Positions 14,530-23,878 of a stretch of 43,405 nt of DNA are shown here, piece after piece (position 1 is the stretch's first letter; each line of letters opens with the position of its first letter). The notes below the pieces were generated by a model. It did no database searches, had not been told where the DNA came from, and worked only from the letters and a program-made list of their open reading frames with translations. The translations under genes and the position numbers were made by a program. Source of the DNA: Clostridia bacterium (lineage in GTDB: Bacteria > Bacillota > Clostridia > Oscillospirales > Acutalibacteraceae); assembly GCA_017423825.1 (NCBI GenBank), contig JAFPCP010000033.1, forward strand, positions 1-43,405, written 5' to 3'.

Positions 14530-17490
14530 ATGAACAAGACAAAGCGTTTGCTGGCGATGTTGCTGGCCTTTGTGTTCCTCATGGTATGCGTACCGGTCGC
14601 TTCTGCTGACGAGTGGACAGAAGACTCGTTGGGTGAAGACACCGAGTATAGCGAAGAGGCAGAGGACGGCTCGAACGAGGAAAAGGAGCAACTTCCGGAA
14701 ATAGACCAGGAAGCGGCTGCCTACGAGTTGTTGAACAACGAAGGCACCGGCTACTTCTATTACTATCGTGACAACTTTGATAAGGAGCAGATCGCAGACG
14801 CATCCATCGTGTTGCCCGTTGGCCAGGCGACGTTGTCCAACGGCGCCCAAATGGCAACGCAGGATGGACGTGCTTGCGTGCTGATGAACAAACAGAATGC
14901 TTCTGTGCAGTACACCTTTACTGTTGCGCAGGAAGGCTTGTATGCGATGAGCATTGCTTACAAACCGCTTCTCGGCAACGGCAAGGATATCAACTGGCAT
15001 GTGACGATGGATGGGAAGACGCCGTATGATGAGCTGGCGCCGACCACGTTGCCGCTCATCTGGAAAGATGAACTGAAAGACGGTGCGTTCCGTTTGGATG
15101 AGGACGGCAATGAATTGCGTCCCACGCAAATAGAGGTTTCTCACTGGACGGATGCTTGGTTGCAGGATACTACCGGCCAATACAACGAACCCTACCTGTT
15201 GTATTTGACTGCCGGCAGTCATACTGTGCGCTTTGCCGTGGACGAACAGGCTTTGTATCTCGGGGATATCACTTTCGGGTATCCCGAGGAAATCAGCTCT
15301 TACGAGGACTACAAGAGTTCTTTTGCTGGTGCGGAAGATGCCGCAGAATATTTTGAGCTGGAAGTGGAATACAGCACGGAAAAGTCTTCTTCGATGCTGT
15401 ACCCGACGTATGACCGTGCCACCCCCGCCACCACCCCCAACAACCCGGGCAAGACCTGCCTGAACACGATTGGCGGTGGCAACTGGGGTAAGCGTGGCGA
15501 TTACATAACGTGGAAAATCAACGTACCCGCCTCCGGGTATTACAACATTGCGATGCGTGCCCGTCAGAGCCTCAACGAAGGCTTGACGAGCTATCGTACG
15601 TTGCTTATTGACGGCAAGGTGCCGTTTACTGAGGCAGATGCGATTGCGTTCAAATACAACCTCAACTGGCGCGTGAACACCTTGGGCGATGGCGAAAAGC
15701 CGGTGTATCTCACCGCGGGCGAACACACCATCACGATGGTGGTCGGCACCGGTGAAGTGGCCGCCGTGTTGCGTGAGCTCAATCAGGTCGTGTTGGATTT
15801 GAACACCATATATCGTAAAATCATCATGATTACGAGCGTCACCCCCGACGTGTATCAAGACTACGAACTGCCGGCCAACATTCCCGGATTGTTGGTGGCT
15901 TTGGAGAGTTGTGCCGAGCGACTGGAAAAAATGTCGGCTGACATGAAGTCCATCACCGGTTCTGAGGGTGGTAAAGCGTATTTGTTCGACGAGATGGCGG
16001 TGATGTTACGGGATTTCGTGAAAAAACCGTACAGCATTTCCGAGCGTTTGAGCAAGTTTAAGTCTAACATTGAGAGTTTGGGTTCTTTGCTGTTGTCGCT
16101 GGGCGACATGCCGATCGAACTGGATAAAATTTATTTTGTACCGGCGGACGAAAAAGTCCCGAACGGCAAATGCGGATTGTGGGATTCGCTGACGTTCACC
16201 GTTCAGGCATTCTTCTCCTCCTTTGCAAAGGACTACGTACGTACCGAGGCGCGCGACGAGGAAGGCAAGGCCAACATTCAGGTGTGGATTTCCACCGGTC
16301 GTGACCAGGCGCAGATCATCCGTCGTTTAATTGACGATGATTTCACGCTGAAAACCGGCAACAAAGTGCAGCTGAGTATCACGGATACCGGCACAACACT
16401 GATTCAGGCAACGCTGGCCGGTAAAGGCCCGCATGCCGGTCTGTGTATCACCAAAGACACCCCCATCAACTTGGCTATGCGCGGTGGCTTGGTAGATTTG
16501 ACAAAGTATAACGTGCAAAAGATAGTGGATTCCGATGAATACTATAAATCGGCCTTCCAGCCGTATTGGTATTTGGATGGTCTGTATGCCATTCCGGAAA
16601 CCCAGACGTTCAGTATGCTCTTCTATCGTACGGATATTTTTGAGGAGTTGCATTTGTCTGTGCCTCAGACCTGGGAAGAGTTTTACAAATGCATCGAGGT
16701 TGTGCAGGGTAACAACCTGACTGTTGGTATGTTGGAAACCAACAGCGTTATGATGGGTGTTACCTCGGCCATCGAATGGTTTAACGTGTTCTTGTTCCAA
16801 AATGGCGGCACCTACTTCAATAAGGATATGTCTGCTACGGTGTTCCACGAAGAAGTGGCTTTGGATGCTTTCACAACGGTTGTGGATCTGTACAAAGAGT
16901 ATGGATTGGATCGCGACTTCAACTTCTATAACCGGTTCCGTTCCGGCGAAATGCCGCTCGGCATTACGGCATACACGCAATACAACATGCTGTCGTATGC
17001 GGCTCCGGAAATCAATGGTTTGTGGGCGTTTGCCCCGATCCCGGGAACGGTGATGGAGGACGGGTCCATCAACCGCGCCGATTCCTCCAGCGGTACGGCT
17101 TGCATGATGCTCAACAAGGCCGAAGAGGATGGCATTGGACAAGAGGTTTATGATTTCTTGACATGGTGGACCAGCGGCGATATACAGGGCACCTACGGCG
17201 TGGAACTGGAAGCCACGATGGGCCCGGCCATGCGGTATTCGCCGGCTAACCGGAAAGCGTTCAAGATGATTCCTTGGACCTCGGAAGAGCGTCGGCTCAT
17301 CAACGAGCAATGGGAACAGGTTCAGGATGTGCGCGAAATCCCCGGCAACTACTACATTTCCCGTTCGCTGACCAGTGCTTTGCGTTTGTCTATGGATAAT
17401 GATGTTTCCGCTCGTCGGCAGTTGCTGTTATATAATGAAGAGATTAACAGCGAAATCACCCGTAAGCGGAAAGAATTCGGTTTAGAATGA
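14530..17490 (+). CDS. Large secreted solute-binding protein with two N-terminal beta-sandwich modules
   Basis: A 986-residue protein, about twice the size of ordinary family 1 sugar-binding proteins. Residues 1-26 are a signal peptide ending ASA before DEW; it lacks a lipobox, because FLMVC has Val before the Cys. An acidic linker (27-62) follows. Residues ~74-255 and ~267-417 each look like a carbohydrate-binding beta-sandwich (CBM6/35-like: VQYTFTVAQEGLYAMSIAY; DYITWKINVPASGYYNIAMR; each ends with a LTAGxHT turn). A helical part (~420-580) leads into the family 1 binding domain (~581-975), with VDLTKYN, PETQTFSMLFYRTDIF and LPQTW-like VPQTWEEFYK. The ATG at 14530 gives a clean signal peptide; the frame upstream is leader. 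It should deliver a glycan or oligosaccharide to the permeases downstream. Arg codons here are mostly CGT, hinting at high expression. Confidence 0.85.
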   Translation: MNKTKRLLAMLLAFVFLMVCVPVASADEWTEDSLGEDTEYSEEAEDGSNEEKEQLPEIDQEAAAYELLNNEGTGYFYYYRDNFDKEQIADASIVLPVGQATLSNGAQMATQDGRACVLMNKQNASVQYTFTVAQEGLYAMSIAYKPLLGNGKDINWHVTMDGKTPYDELAPTTLPLIWKDELKDGAFRLDEDGNELRPTQIEVSHWTDAWLQDTTGQYNEPYLLYLTAGSHTVRFAVDEQALYLGDITFGYPEEISSYEDYKSSFAGAEDAAEYFELEVEYSTEKSSSMLYPTYDRATPATTPNNPGKTCLNTIGGGNWGKRGDYITWKINVPASGYYNIAMRARQSLNEGLTSYRTLLIDGKVPFTEADAIAFKYNLNWRVNTLGDGEKPVYLTAGEHTITMVVGTGEVAAVLRELNQVVLDLNTIYRKIIMITSVTPDVYQDYELPANIPGLLVALESCAERLEKMSADMKSITGSEGGKAYLFDEMAVMLRDFVKKPYSISERLSKFKSNIESLGSLLLSLGDMPIELDKIYFVPADEKVPNGKCGLWDSLTFTVQAFFSSFAKDYVRTEARDEEGKANIQVWISTGRDQAQIIRRLIDDDFTLKTGNKVQLSITDTGTTLIQATLAGKGPHAGLCITKDTPINLAMRGGLVDLTKYNVQKIVDSDEYYKSAFQPYWYLDGLYAIPETQTFSMLFYRTDIFEELHLSVPQTWEEFYKCIEVVQGNNLTVGMLETNSVMMGVTSAIEWFNVFLFQNGGTYFNKDMSATVFHEEVALDAFTTVVDLYKEYGLDRDFNFYNRFRSGEMPLGITAYTQYNMLSYAAPEINGLWAFAPIPGTVMEDGSINRADSSSGTACMMLNKAEEDGIGQEVYDFLTWWTSGDIQGTYGVELEATMGPAMRYSPANRKAFKMIPWTSEERRLINEQWEQVQDVREIPGNYYISRSLTSALRLSMDNDVSARRQLLLYNEEINSEITRKRKEFGLE

Positions 17491-17506
17491 GAGGGGGCGG
17501 TAACGA

Positions 17507-18442
17507 ATGACAACAACAAAAACCACACCGGTTTTCAAAGAAAGAGAATTTTCCAAATGGAAAATCATGCGTGACGGCGCTCCCTTCTACGTAATGTTGG
17601 CACCGTTCCTGCTCTTGTTCACCGTATTAACGATTATTCCGGTTGTTTCTTCTGTCGTTTTGAGTTTTACGGATTTTAACATGTTGCAGGTGCCGAAATT
17701 TGTTGGCATTGACAACTACGTCCGACTTTTGTTGCAAGACGACATTTTCACCAAGGCGCTCAAAAACACCATGATTTTTGCCGTGGTGAGCGGCCCGGTC
17801 GGGTATTTGATGAGTTTCGTTGTTGCTTGGTTTATCAATGAATTGAGCAAGGCGACCAAGAACTTCATCACCTTGATCATGTACGCGCCCGCCCTGGCCG
17901 GTAACATTTACTACATATGGACCTTCATTTTCTCCTCGGACAGTAAAGGTCTTTTGAACAGTACGTTGATTCAGTTGGGCATCATCAGCGACCCGGTTTC
18001 TTGGCTGACCGATGCGAAATACAACTTCACTTGTGTGTTGATTGTTATCGTTTGGGCGAGTATGGGTACCGGCTTCTTGGCCTTGGTGGCCGGCTTTAAG
18101 TCTTTGGACCGCTCGTATTTCGAGGCGGCGGCTATCGACGGTATTCGTAACCGGTGGCAGGAATTGTACCACGTGACCCTGCCGCAGATGGGACCGCAGC
18201 TGTTGTTCAGCGCGGTACAGTCGATTTCCGGCGCGTTCGCCATTGGTGCACAGTGTGCGGCGCTGACCGGTAACCCGAGTACCAACTATTCAACGCACAC
18301 CATTCTGTTGCACATGACCGACTATGGTACAACGCGTTTTGAAATGGGCTATGCCTCCACGATAGCCGTTGTCCTGTTTGTTATCATGTTGCTGACGTGG
18401 ATACTGATCAACAAAGTCCTGCGCAAGTTTACCAGTGATTAA
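17507..18442 (+). CDS. Sugar ABC transporter permease, MalF/LplB type (first pair)
   Basis: A 311-residue membrane permease with six spans. The first is YVMLAPFLLLFTVLTIIPVV (residues ~29-48), preceded by a basic cytosolic stretch (KWKIMRDG). The coupling motif that docks the ATPase reads FEAAAIDG then HVTLPQM near residues 204-225. The FVGIDNYVRLL segment after span 1 is characteristic of the MalF-side partner in carbohydrate uptake class 1 systems. A GAGGGGG site precedes the ATG at 17507, which lies 16 bp after the binding-protein stop. It pairs with the 18461 permease. Confidence 0.92.
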   Translation: MTTTKTTPVFKEREFSKWKIMRDGAPFYVMLAPFLLLFTVLTIIPVVSSVVLSFTDFNMLQVPKFVGIDNYVRLLLQDDIFTKALKNTMIFAVVSGPVGYLMSFVVAWFINELSKATKNFITLIMYAPALAGNIYYIWTFIFSSDSKGLLNSTLIQLGIISDPVSWLTDAKYNFTCVLIVIVWASMGTGFLALVAGFKSLDRSYFEAAAIDGIRNRWQELYHVTLPQMGPQLLFSAVQSISGAFAIGAQCAALTGNPSTNYSTHTILLHMTDYGTTRFEMGYASTIAVVLFVIMLLTWILINKVLRKFTSD

Positions 18443-18460
18443 GGAAAGGAGGAATAAACG

Positions 18461-19363
18461 ATGAGTTTGTTTAAGAAAAACTATTTTCGTCGCAATCACA
18501 TGCGGGCAACCGCCGGTAATTCGACTTTGTCCCGTTCGCATATGGGTAACTTTTTCGTGTTCCTCTTTTTGCTGATTGTGGGTTCCTTTATGGCGCTCCC
18601 GCTGATCTACACCTTGTTACAATCGGTGAAACCTACGGAGGAATTGTTCACATATCCGCCGAAATTTTATGTAAAGAACCCCACCTTTGACAACTTTAAG
18701 CAAGCAGCGCAGTTGGCCGGCAACCTGTGGGTGCCGTTCAGCCGCTATCTCTTCAACAGCTTGTTTATTTCCGTCGTGGGCACAAGCGCATATATCGTTG
18801 TGGCATCGTTGGCGGCCTATCCGATGGCCAAAGCCAAAAAGCTGCCCGGTATGTTGTTTATTTCTCAGTTGATCGTATGGACGTTGTTGTTCCGTGCGGA
18901 AGTCACGGCGATCCCGCAATATATCATTATCGCGGGGTTGGGTATGGTCAACACCTATTGGGCATTGTTGCTGCCGGCTTTGGCGGGTACGTTCGGCGTG
19001 TTCCTGATGCGGCAGTTTATGGTCAGCGCCATTCCGGATGCTATCTTGGAGGCGGCGCGTATCGACGGCGCCAATGAATACAGCATTTTCTGGAAGATCG
19101 CCATGCCGTGCGTTAAGCCCGCTTGGATGACGCTGATCATCTTCACCTTCCAGGGCTTGTGGAGCACAACCGGTGCTAACTACATATACGAAGAGTCTAT
19201 GCGTATGTTGCCGAACGTATTGTCGCAGATTGCGGCGGGCGGTATCGCTCGTGCGGGTGCCGGTTCGGCGGTTGCGGTTATCATTATGATTCCGCCCATC
19301 ATCGTGTTCCTGATATCCCAAAGCTCCGTTATGGAGACCATGGCACATTCCGGTATTAAATAA
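18461..19363 (+). CDS. Carbohydrate ABC transporter permease, MalG type (first pair)
   Basis: A 300-residue membrane permease with six spans, starting with FFVFLFLLIVGSFMALPLIY. The MalG landmarks are PTEELFTYPP, an asparagine-led NSLFISVVGT segment, and the coupling motif LEAARIDGANEY followed by KIAMPCVKP. The ATG at 18461 follows AAAGGAGG, 18 bp after the previous stop. It forms the membrane channel with the product of 17507-18442. The ATPase is not encoded here. Confidence 0.92.
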   Translation: MSLFKKNYFRRNHMRATAGNSTLSRSHMGNFFVFLFLLIVGSFMALPLIYTLLQSVKPTEELFTYPPKFYVKNPTFDNFKQAAQLAGNLWVPFSRYLFNSLFISVVGTSAYIVVASLAAYPMAKAKKLPGMLFISQLIVWTLLFRAEVTAIPQYIIIAGLGMVNTYWALLLPALAGTFGVFLMRQFMVSAIPDAILEAARIDGANEYSIFWKIAMPCVKPAWMTLIIFTFQGLWSTTGANYIYEESMRMLPNVLSQIAAGGIARAGAGSAVAVIIMIPPIIVFLISQSSVMETMAHSGIK

Positions 19364-19384
19364 AAGGCAGAAAGGAGAAAACAT

Positions 19385-21526
19385 ATGCTGAAAACAATTT
19401 GTAAGCGTTGGTTGTCCCTGTCTGCCGTGGTGCTGGTGCTTTTTGGGACAATGGCAGGTGCCGTGTATGCGCGATCCGGATTCTTTACACCGTATAGCAA
19501 CTATGAATACAACTATTATAAAGAATCTGTTTCCGCACCGGTCAGCTATGTGCTGGACAAAGTGTATGATGCTTCCAATATGAATTTGGAGACGGCATTG
19601 TCCGGTGCCAACGACATGGCATTTAACGGTTCTTCGATGTTCATTTTGGACAGCAACAACAATCGCATCATTGAAACAGATGTGAATCTCAAAGCAAAGA
19701 AAATATATACGAATTTTGTGATGCCCGCCGCCTTCTCCGCTAGCGGAGTGGATGAGACCATCACCATCGAGGGCGCTGAAGGATTTTACGTGTATGATAA
19801 TGGCGATTTCTTGATCGCGGATACGGCTAATGAGCGTATCATTAAAATACACGAAGGTCGTGTTGTGCAGGTCATCACACAACCGGATTCCCCTTCCATT
19901 GATAAGGAATCTCCCTTCTACGTGCGTAAGGTGGTTGTCGGTAGCCAGGGACGCATTTATGCCCTGGTCGAAAGCATCAACCAAGGTGCCTTGGTGTTCA
20001 ATGAAGACGGTGAGTTTTTAAGTTTCTATGGCAGCAACAAGGTGCGCAAGACAGGTGAAGTTATTTATAAGTATTTGTGGCGTAAGTTCATGTCCGAAGA
20101 ACAGCTGCAACAGATGTATACCTTCACGCCTGTTAACATGTTGAACTTTGACATTGATGCGCGTGGTTTCATGATTTCCGTCACACAAGATACCAGTGAC
20201 GTGGGTGTGCCCAATACGGTGCGCCGTTTGAACTATGAAAACAACGACGTGCTTAACTCGAACAAGGACCATGTGTTTGGCGACTTGGAATGGGACCGCG
20301 ACCGTAAGAAGGTCAATGCTACGGCGTTGGTAGACGTGGATGTGGATTTCGAGGGCTTTTACGTATTGCTGGACGCCACACGCGGACGTGTGTTCGTGTA
20401 TGCGGATGACGGTTCTTTTGTGTCGGAGTTCGGTTTGTACGGTGCGCAGGCGGGCACGTTCGGCAACCCCGTAGCGTTGGAAACTATTGGCGAAAAGATC
20501 TACGTTATGGATGCGCAGAAAAACTGTATCCACGTGTTTAGCCCCACAGAGTATGCGAAAAAATACCGTGCAGCGTTGTTGTCTTTGGAAAGCGGCGACC
20601 TTGACCAGAGCGTAGACGCTTGGCAGGAACTGCTCAACGAAAACACCAACAACGAATTGGTATATTACGGCTTGGGCCGTGTGTATGACGAAGCCAAAGA
20701 GTATGAGACGGCTATGGAATACTTCAAATTGGCCAAAGACCAAGAGTCGTATTCTTACTCCTTCAAAGAGTATCGCAAAAACATGATCCAGGATAATTTC
20801 CTGCCGATGTTTATTGTGGTGCTGGTGTTGGTGGCGATTTGCCTTGTGGCGGTTCGTTTGGTTAAGAAAAAACTCGCCGGCAGAGAGGATTCAGCGTACT
20901 CCGTGATGGAATCCAAGTGGTTGTTCCCGCTGTATACGCTGTTCCATCCCGCGGATGGCTTTATTCAATTCAAGACGCGTAAACATATTCGCTCTTGGGA
21001 AATGACCACCGGCTTTATCGTCGCCTGGTTCCTGCTGAGCGTGCTGAAATTCTTCGCAACCGGCTTTATTTTCAACGATAAGCGCACGCAAGATTTCAGC
21101 CTGTTCATCACAGCGGCGGCGTCAATCGGCTTGTATTTCCTGTTTGTGATTGCAAACTGGGCTATATGTACGCTGATTGAAGGTAAAGGTACGTTGCCTG
21201 AAATTATGACGATGACATCGTACGCCTTGTTACCATACCTTGTCAGCTCGTTGTTGGTGACCATCTGCTCCAACTTCTTCTGCTTGGATGAAGGCTCCTT
21301 CATGACCATTATTACGTATATCGGTTTGGTATGGACGGGGTTGATATTGTTCGTTGGTTTGATGACCATTCATGAATATTCCGCTGGAAAGACGGTTGTT
21401 TGTATTCTGCTGACCGTTTTCGGCATGGCGGTTATTCTGTTCTTGATCATCTTGTTCTATACGTTGATTACCCAAACGGTTTCTTTCGCTATTTCGGTGG
21501 TGCAAGAAGTTTCGTTGAGACTGTAA
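19385..21526 (+). CDS. Secreted propeller-TPR protein fused to a YIP1-family membrane domain
   Basis: A 713-residue surface protein. Residues 1-29 form a signal peptide or uncleaved anchor (LSAVVLVLFGTMAGAVYA). Residues ~45-385 contain NHL/beta-propeller-type repeats, for example MFILDSNNNRIIETD, DFLIADTANERIIKI and FYVLLDATRGRVFVYADDG. Residues ~394-465 look like TPR helices (DQSVDAWQELLNENTNNELV, YYGLGRVYDEAKEYETAMEY). A membrane span at ~474-497 and a basic stretch follow, then a YIP1-type domain with about five spans (from HPADGFIQFKTRKH to the end). The propeller and TPR should face outside. I recall such proteins beside sugar ABC genes in Firmicutes, but no function is known to me. The ATG at 19385 has AAAGGAG upstream. 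Possible roles are handling the glycan at the surface or scaffolding the permeases; both are inferred. Confidence 0.75.
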   Translation: MLKTICKRWLSLSAVVLVLFGTMAGAVYARSGFFTPYSNYEYNYYKESVSAPVSYVLDKVYDASNMNLETALSGANDMAFNGSSMFILDSNNNRIIETDVNLKAKKIYTNFVMPAAFSASGVDETITIEGAEGFYVYDNGDFLIADTANERIIKIHEGRVVQVITQPDSPSIDKESPFYVRKVVVGSQGRIYALVESINQGALVFNEDGEFLSFYGSNKVRKTGEVIYKYLWRKFMSEEQLQQMYTFTPVNMLNFDIDARGFMISVTQDTSDVGVPNTVRRLNYENNDVLNSNKDHVFGDLEWDRDRKKVNATALVDVDVDFEGFYVLLDATRGRVFVYADDGSFVSEFGLYGAQAGTFGNPVALETIGEKIYVMDAQKNCIHVFSPTEYAKKYRAALLSLESGDLDQSVDAWQELLNENTNNELVYYGLGRVYDEAKEYETAMEYFKLAKDQESYSYSFKEYRKNMIQDNFLPMFIVVLVLVAICLVAVRLVKKKLAGREDSAYSVMESKWLFPLYTLFHPADGFIQFKTRKHIRSWEMTTGFIVAWFLLSVLKFFATGFIFNDKRTQDFSLFITAAASIGLYFLFVIANWAICTLIEGKGTLPEIMTMTSYALLPYLVSSLLVTICSNFFCLDEGSFMTIITYIGLVWTGLILFVGLMTIHEYSAGKTVVCILLTVFGMAVILFLIILFYTLITQTVSFAISVVQEVSLRL

Positions 21527-21544
21527 GGAAGGAGGTAACACATC

Positions 21545-23878
21545 ATGAAAAAATGTATACTACGTGTAACTGCATATGTATTGACCGTGCTACTTCTTCT
21601 GAGCGGTGTTTCGGTTGCGGCCGCGCCGGCCGGTGCGGCGGCTTCCAATAATCTGCCGACGCAGTTGGGTGTGGATGAATATACCGATGCGTCGAACATC
21701 GACACCTATGTGCAGGTGGCTGCCGGTGATGGAGCAACCCTGTTTGCGGATATGACATCCGGTAAAATCGCTCTGCGCAACGATAAAACCGGCTATATTT
21801 GGTACAACGTCCCCAACAATCGTCTGCAAGATACCGTGACGGTGGGCACGTATGCGTCCCAGCTGGATTCGGCATTGGTGGTTGGATATGTAGATATCGC
21901 CGCCGAGGCGTTTTTGACCGGTGTAACCTATCTGTATTCCTATGATGTGGTAGCGGCCGGTAAGGTGAAGGTGGAAGAAATCGAAAACGGTATTCGCGTC
22001 ACCTATGACTTTGATAGCACGGGTTTCCGTATACCGGTGGATTACACTCTCGACAAGGGCACTTTGGTTACCTCGGTGGCGTTCAAGGATGTTCTGGTAA
22101 ACGAGGCGTTCTTGGAGGCCAAACGTAAAGAAGGCTGGACGAAAGAGGACGAGGAATACATGTTCCCCAGCCACTTGGTCAGCCTGTGGTTGAATCCGGG
22201 CTTGGGTGCGCAGAATACGGCGCAAAACGGCTACGTTTTCATCCCGGATGGCAGCGGCGCTCTTGTGGATTTCAAACCGGGCGCTATGGCCCCCAATACC
22301 GTGTACACCAAAACCGTATACGGTGAAGAGAAAGCCCAGACGGTTACCAAGATAGAGGATTACGGCCAGGATGTGCATCTGCCGGTTTTTGGCACGGTCG
22401 TCGACAACAATGCTTTATGTGGTATTATTGAAGAGGGCGACTCCATCAGCTCCATTATGGCGTTCGGTGCCACGCAGGGATGTAATTATACAGGGGTCAG
22501 TTGCCGTGCAAATCTGCGCGATTTGTATACCGCGTATCTCTATCAGGGTACCAACAACGAGCGGCAAGTCAGCCGCGTTTCGCTCAACGATTTGTCGTTG
22601 GATGTTTATCGCGTTCGCTACACCATGCTTAGTGGTGAGGATGCGAGCTACATGGGCATGGCGCAATTGTATCGTGACTATTTGGTCAAACAAAAGAATT
22701 TGACCAAGAAAGATACCAAGGCGGCATTGAATGTCGATTTGATAAATTGTGTAGAAACCGATGCCAACTTCTTAGGGTTCACGTACAAAAAGAAACTGGC
22801 TCTTACGACCTTTGACCAAGCCGGCGAAATCTTGGATACCTTGCAAGAGGCCGGTGTGGACTCGATTGCCAGCCGCCTGTTGGGTTGGACAAACAACGGT
22901 GTTATGAACCGCACGCCTTCGATAAAGGCAACACCGTTATCCATTCTGGGCGGAAAGAAAGCCTTCCAAGCCTTGGCTGAAAAGGCCACGGCTGCGGGTG
23001 CATTTTATCCCAACGAGGATTTAGTGCGGTTGCAAAAATCCGCCGGAGGCATTTCGGCACGGCGGGCATCCATCAAGAGTGTGGTTGGTCTGCCTGTGTA
23101 TGAATATTCTTATATTCCCTCGGCGCTGGTGTATGATATGAACAAGCTTCCCAGCCGTTTGTTATCGGGCAATGGTTTGCAAGCCGCCGCGGAGAAGTTC
23201 AAAAAGAATTATGAAAAGTTACAGTGCCCCTCGCTGGCTTTGGATACGCTGACCAACTATTGCTATTCGGATTTTGGCAAAAAAGGCTTGTATCGCGATG
23301 AAATGATGGGTGTATATACCGACATTTTGCAGGACTATGCGTCCACCATGCGTTTGGAGGGCGTGAAGGCGCAAGCGTATGCGGTGCCGTATTTGGAGCG
23401 CGTTTTGGATATCCCGTTGGATTCCAGTCAGTATGACTTTTTTGACGCAGAGATACCGTTTTACTCGCTCGTGTTTCATGGCTATGTAGCTTTGGCAGGC
23501 GGCGATATGAACCGGAGCTTTGATACGCACTTGTCCTTCCTTAAATCGGTGGAAAGCGGTAGCGAGTTGCATTATTCGGGTATGTATGAAGACGCTGCTC
23601 AGTTGAAAGATACTGCGGCCTCCTCGTATTACAGCACGACCTATACACTCTGGAAAGATGAAGCTGTCGCACTGTGGGCCGAATATAAACCGTTGCTCAG
23701 CCAGATTCACAACAGCGTTATTACGTCGTATGACCGATTGACAAACGACGTGGTGCGCACGGTGTATGAAAACGGCGTGACGGTGTATGTAAACTACGCA
23801 GACAAGGCGTATACGGCACCGGACGGCACGGTCGTTAAGGCGAAAGGATTCGCTTATACAGGGGGTGAGCAAGGATGA
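21545..23878 (+). CDS. Secreted protein of the DUF5696 type, possible glycoside hydrolase-like
   Basis: A 777-residue secreted protein with a signal peptide of about 30-34 residues (VLTVLLLLSGVSVAAAPAGA) and no lipobox. An N-terminal beta-rich part (DGATLFADMTSGKIALRN, YIWYNVPNN) precedes YVFIPDGSGALVDF. The middle (~380-640) alternates strand and helix (TFDQAGEILDTLQEAGVDSI, SLALDTLTNYCYSDFGKKG), as in a TIM barrel. A C-terminal sandwich carries VYENGVTVYVNYADKAYTA and VVKAKGFAY, like the end domains of some glycosidases. I believe it matches DUF5696, recalled from memory. I cannot name catalytic residues. Its stop overlaps the next start (ATGA, 23875-23878), so it is translationally coupled to the second permease pair. 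GGAAGGAGG lies before the ATG. Confidence 0.75.
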   Translation: MKKCILRVTAYVLTVLLLLSGVSVAAAPAGAAASNNLPTQLGVDEYTDASNIDTYVQVAAGDGATLFADMTSGKIALRNDKTGYIWYNVPNNRLQDTVTVGTYASQLDSALVVGYVDIAAEAFLTGVTYLYSYDVVAAGKVKVEEIENGIRVTYDFDSTGFRIPVDYTLDKGTLVTSVAFKDVLVNEAFLEAKRKEGWTKEDEEYMFPSHLVSLWLNPGLGAQNTAQNGYVFIPDGSGALVDFKPGAMAPNTVYTKTVYGEEKAQTVTKIEDYGQDVHLPVFGTVVDNNALCGIIEEGDSISSIMAFGATQGCNYTGVSCRANLRDLYTAYLYQGTNNERQVSRVSLNDLSLDVYRVRYTMLSGEDASYMGMAQLYRDYLVKQKNLTKKDTKAALNVDLINCVETDANFLGFTYKKKLALTTFDQAGEILDTLQEAGVDSIASRLLGWTNNGVMNRTPSIKATPLSILGGKKAFQALAEKATAAGAFYPNEDLVRLQKSAGGISARRASIKSVVGLPVYEYSYIPSALVYDMNKLPSRLLSGNGLQAAAEKFKKNYEKLQCPSLALDTLTNYCYSDFGKKGLYRDEMMGVYTDILQDYASTMRLEGVKAQAYAVPYLERVLDIPLDSSQYDFFDAEIPFYSLVFHGYVALAGGDMNRSFDTHLSFLKSVESGSELHYSGMYEDAAQLKDTAASSYYSTTYTLWKDEAVALWAEYKPLLSQIHNSVITSYDRLTNDVVRTVYENGVTVYVNYADKAYTAPDGTVVKAKGFAYTGGEQG

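Noticed and set aside
14527..15858. 443-codon open frame on the minus strand across the binding-protein gene
   Set aside because: It is antisense to a gene with signal peptide, domain motifs and ribosome binding site. Its product shows no family motif, and length is explained by biased codons of the sense gene.
16327..17310. 327-codon minus-strand frame in the binding domain
   Set aside because: It is a shadow of the sense gene with no start signal.
18617..19984. 455-codon open frame on the minus strand across the MalG permease and propeller gene
   Set aside because: It spans two convincing sense genes and their intergenic binding site. Its product is rich in His, Arg and Gln, typical of an antisense shadow.
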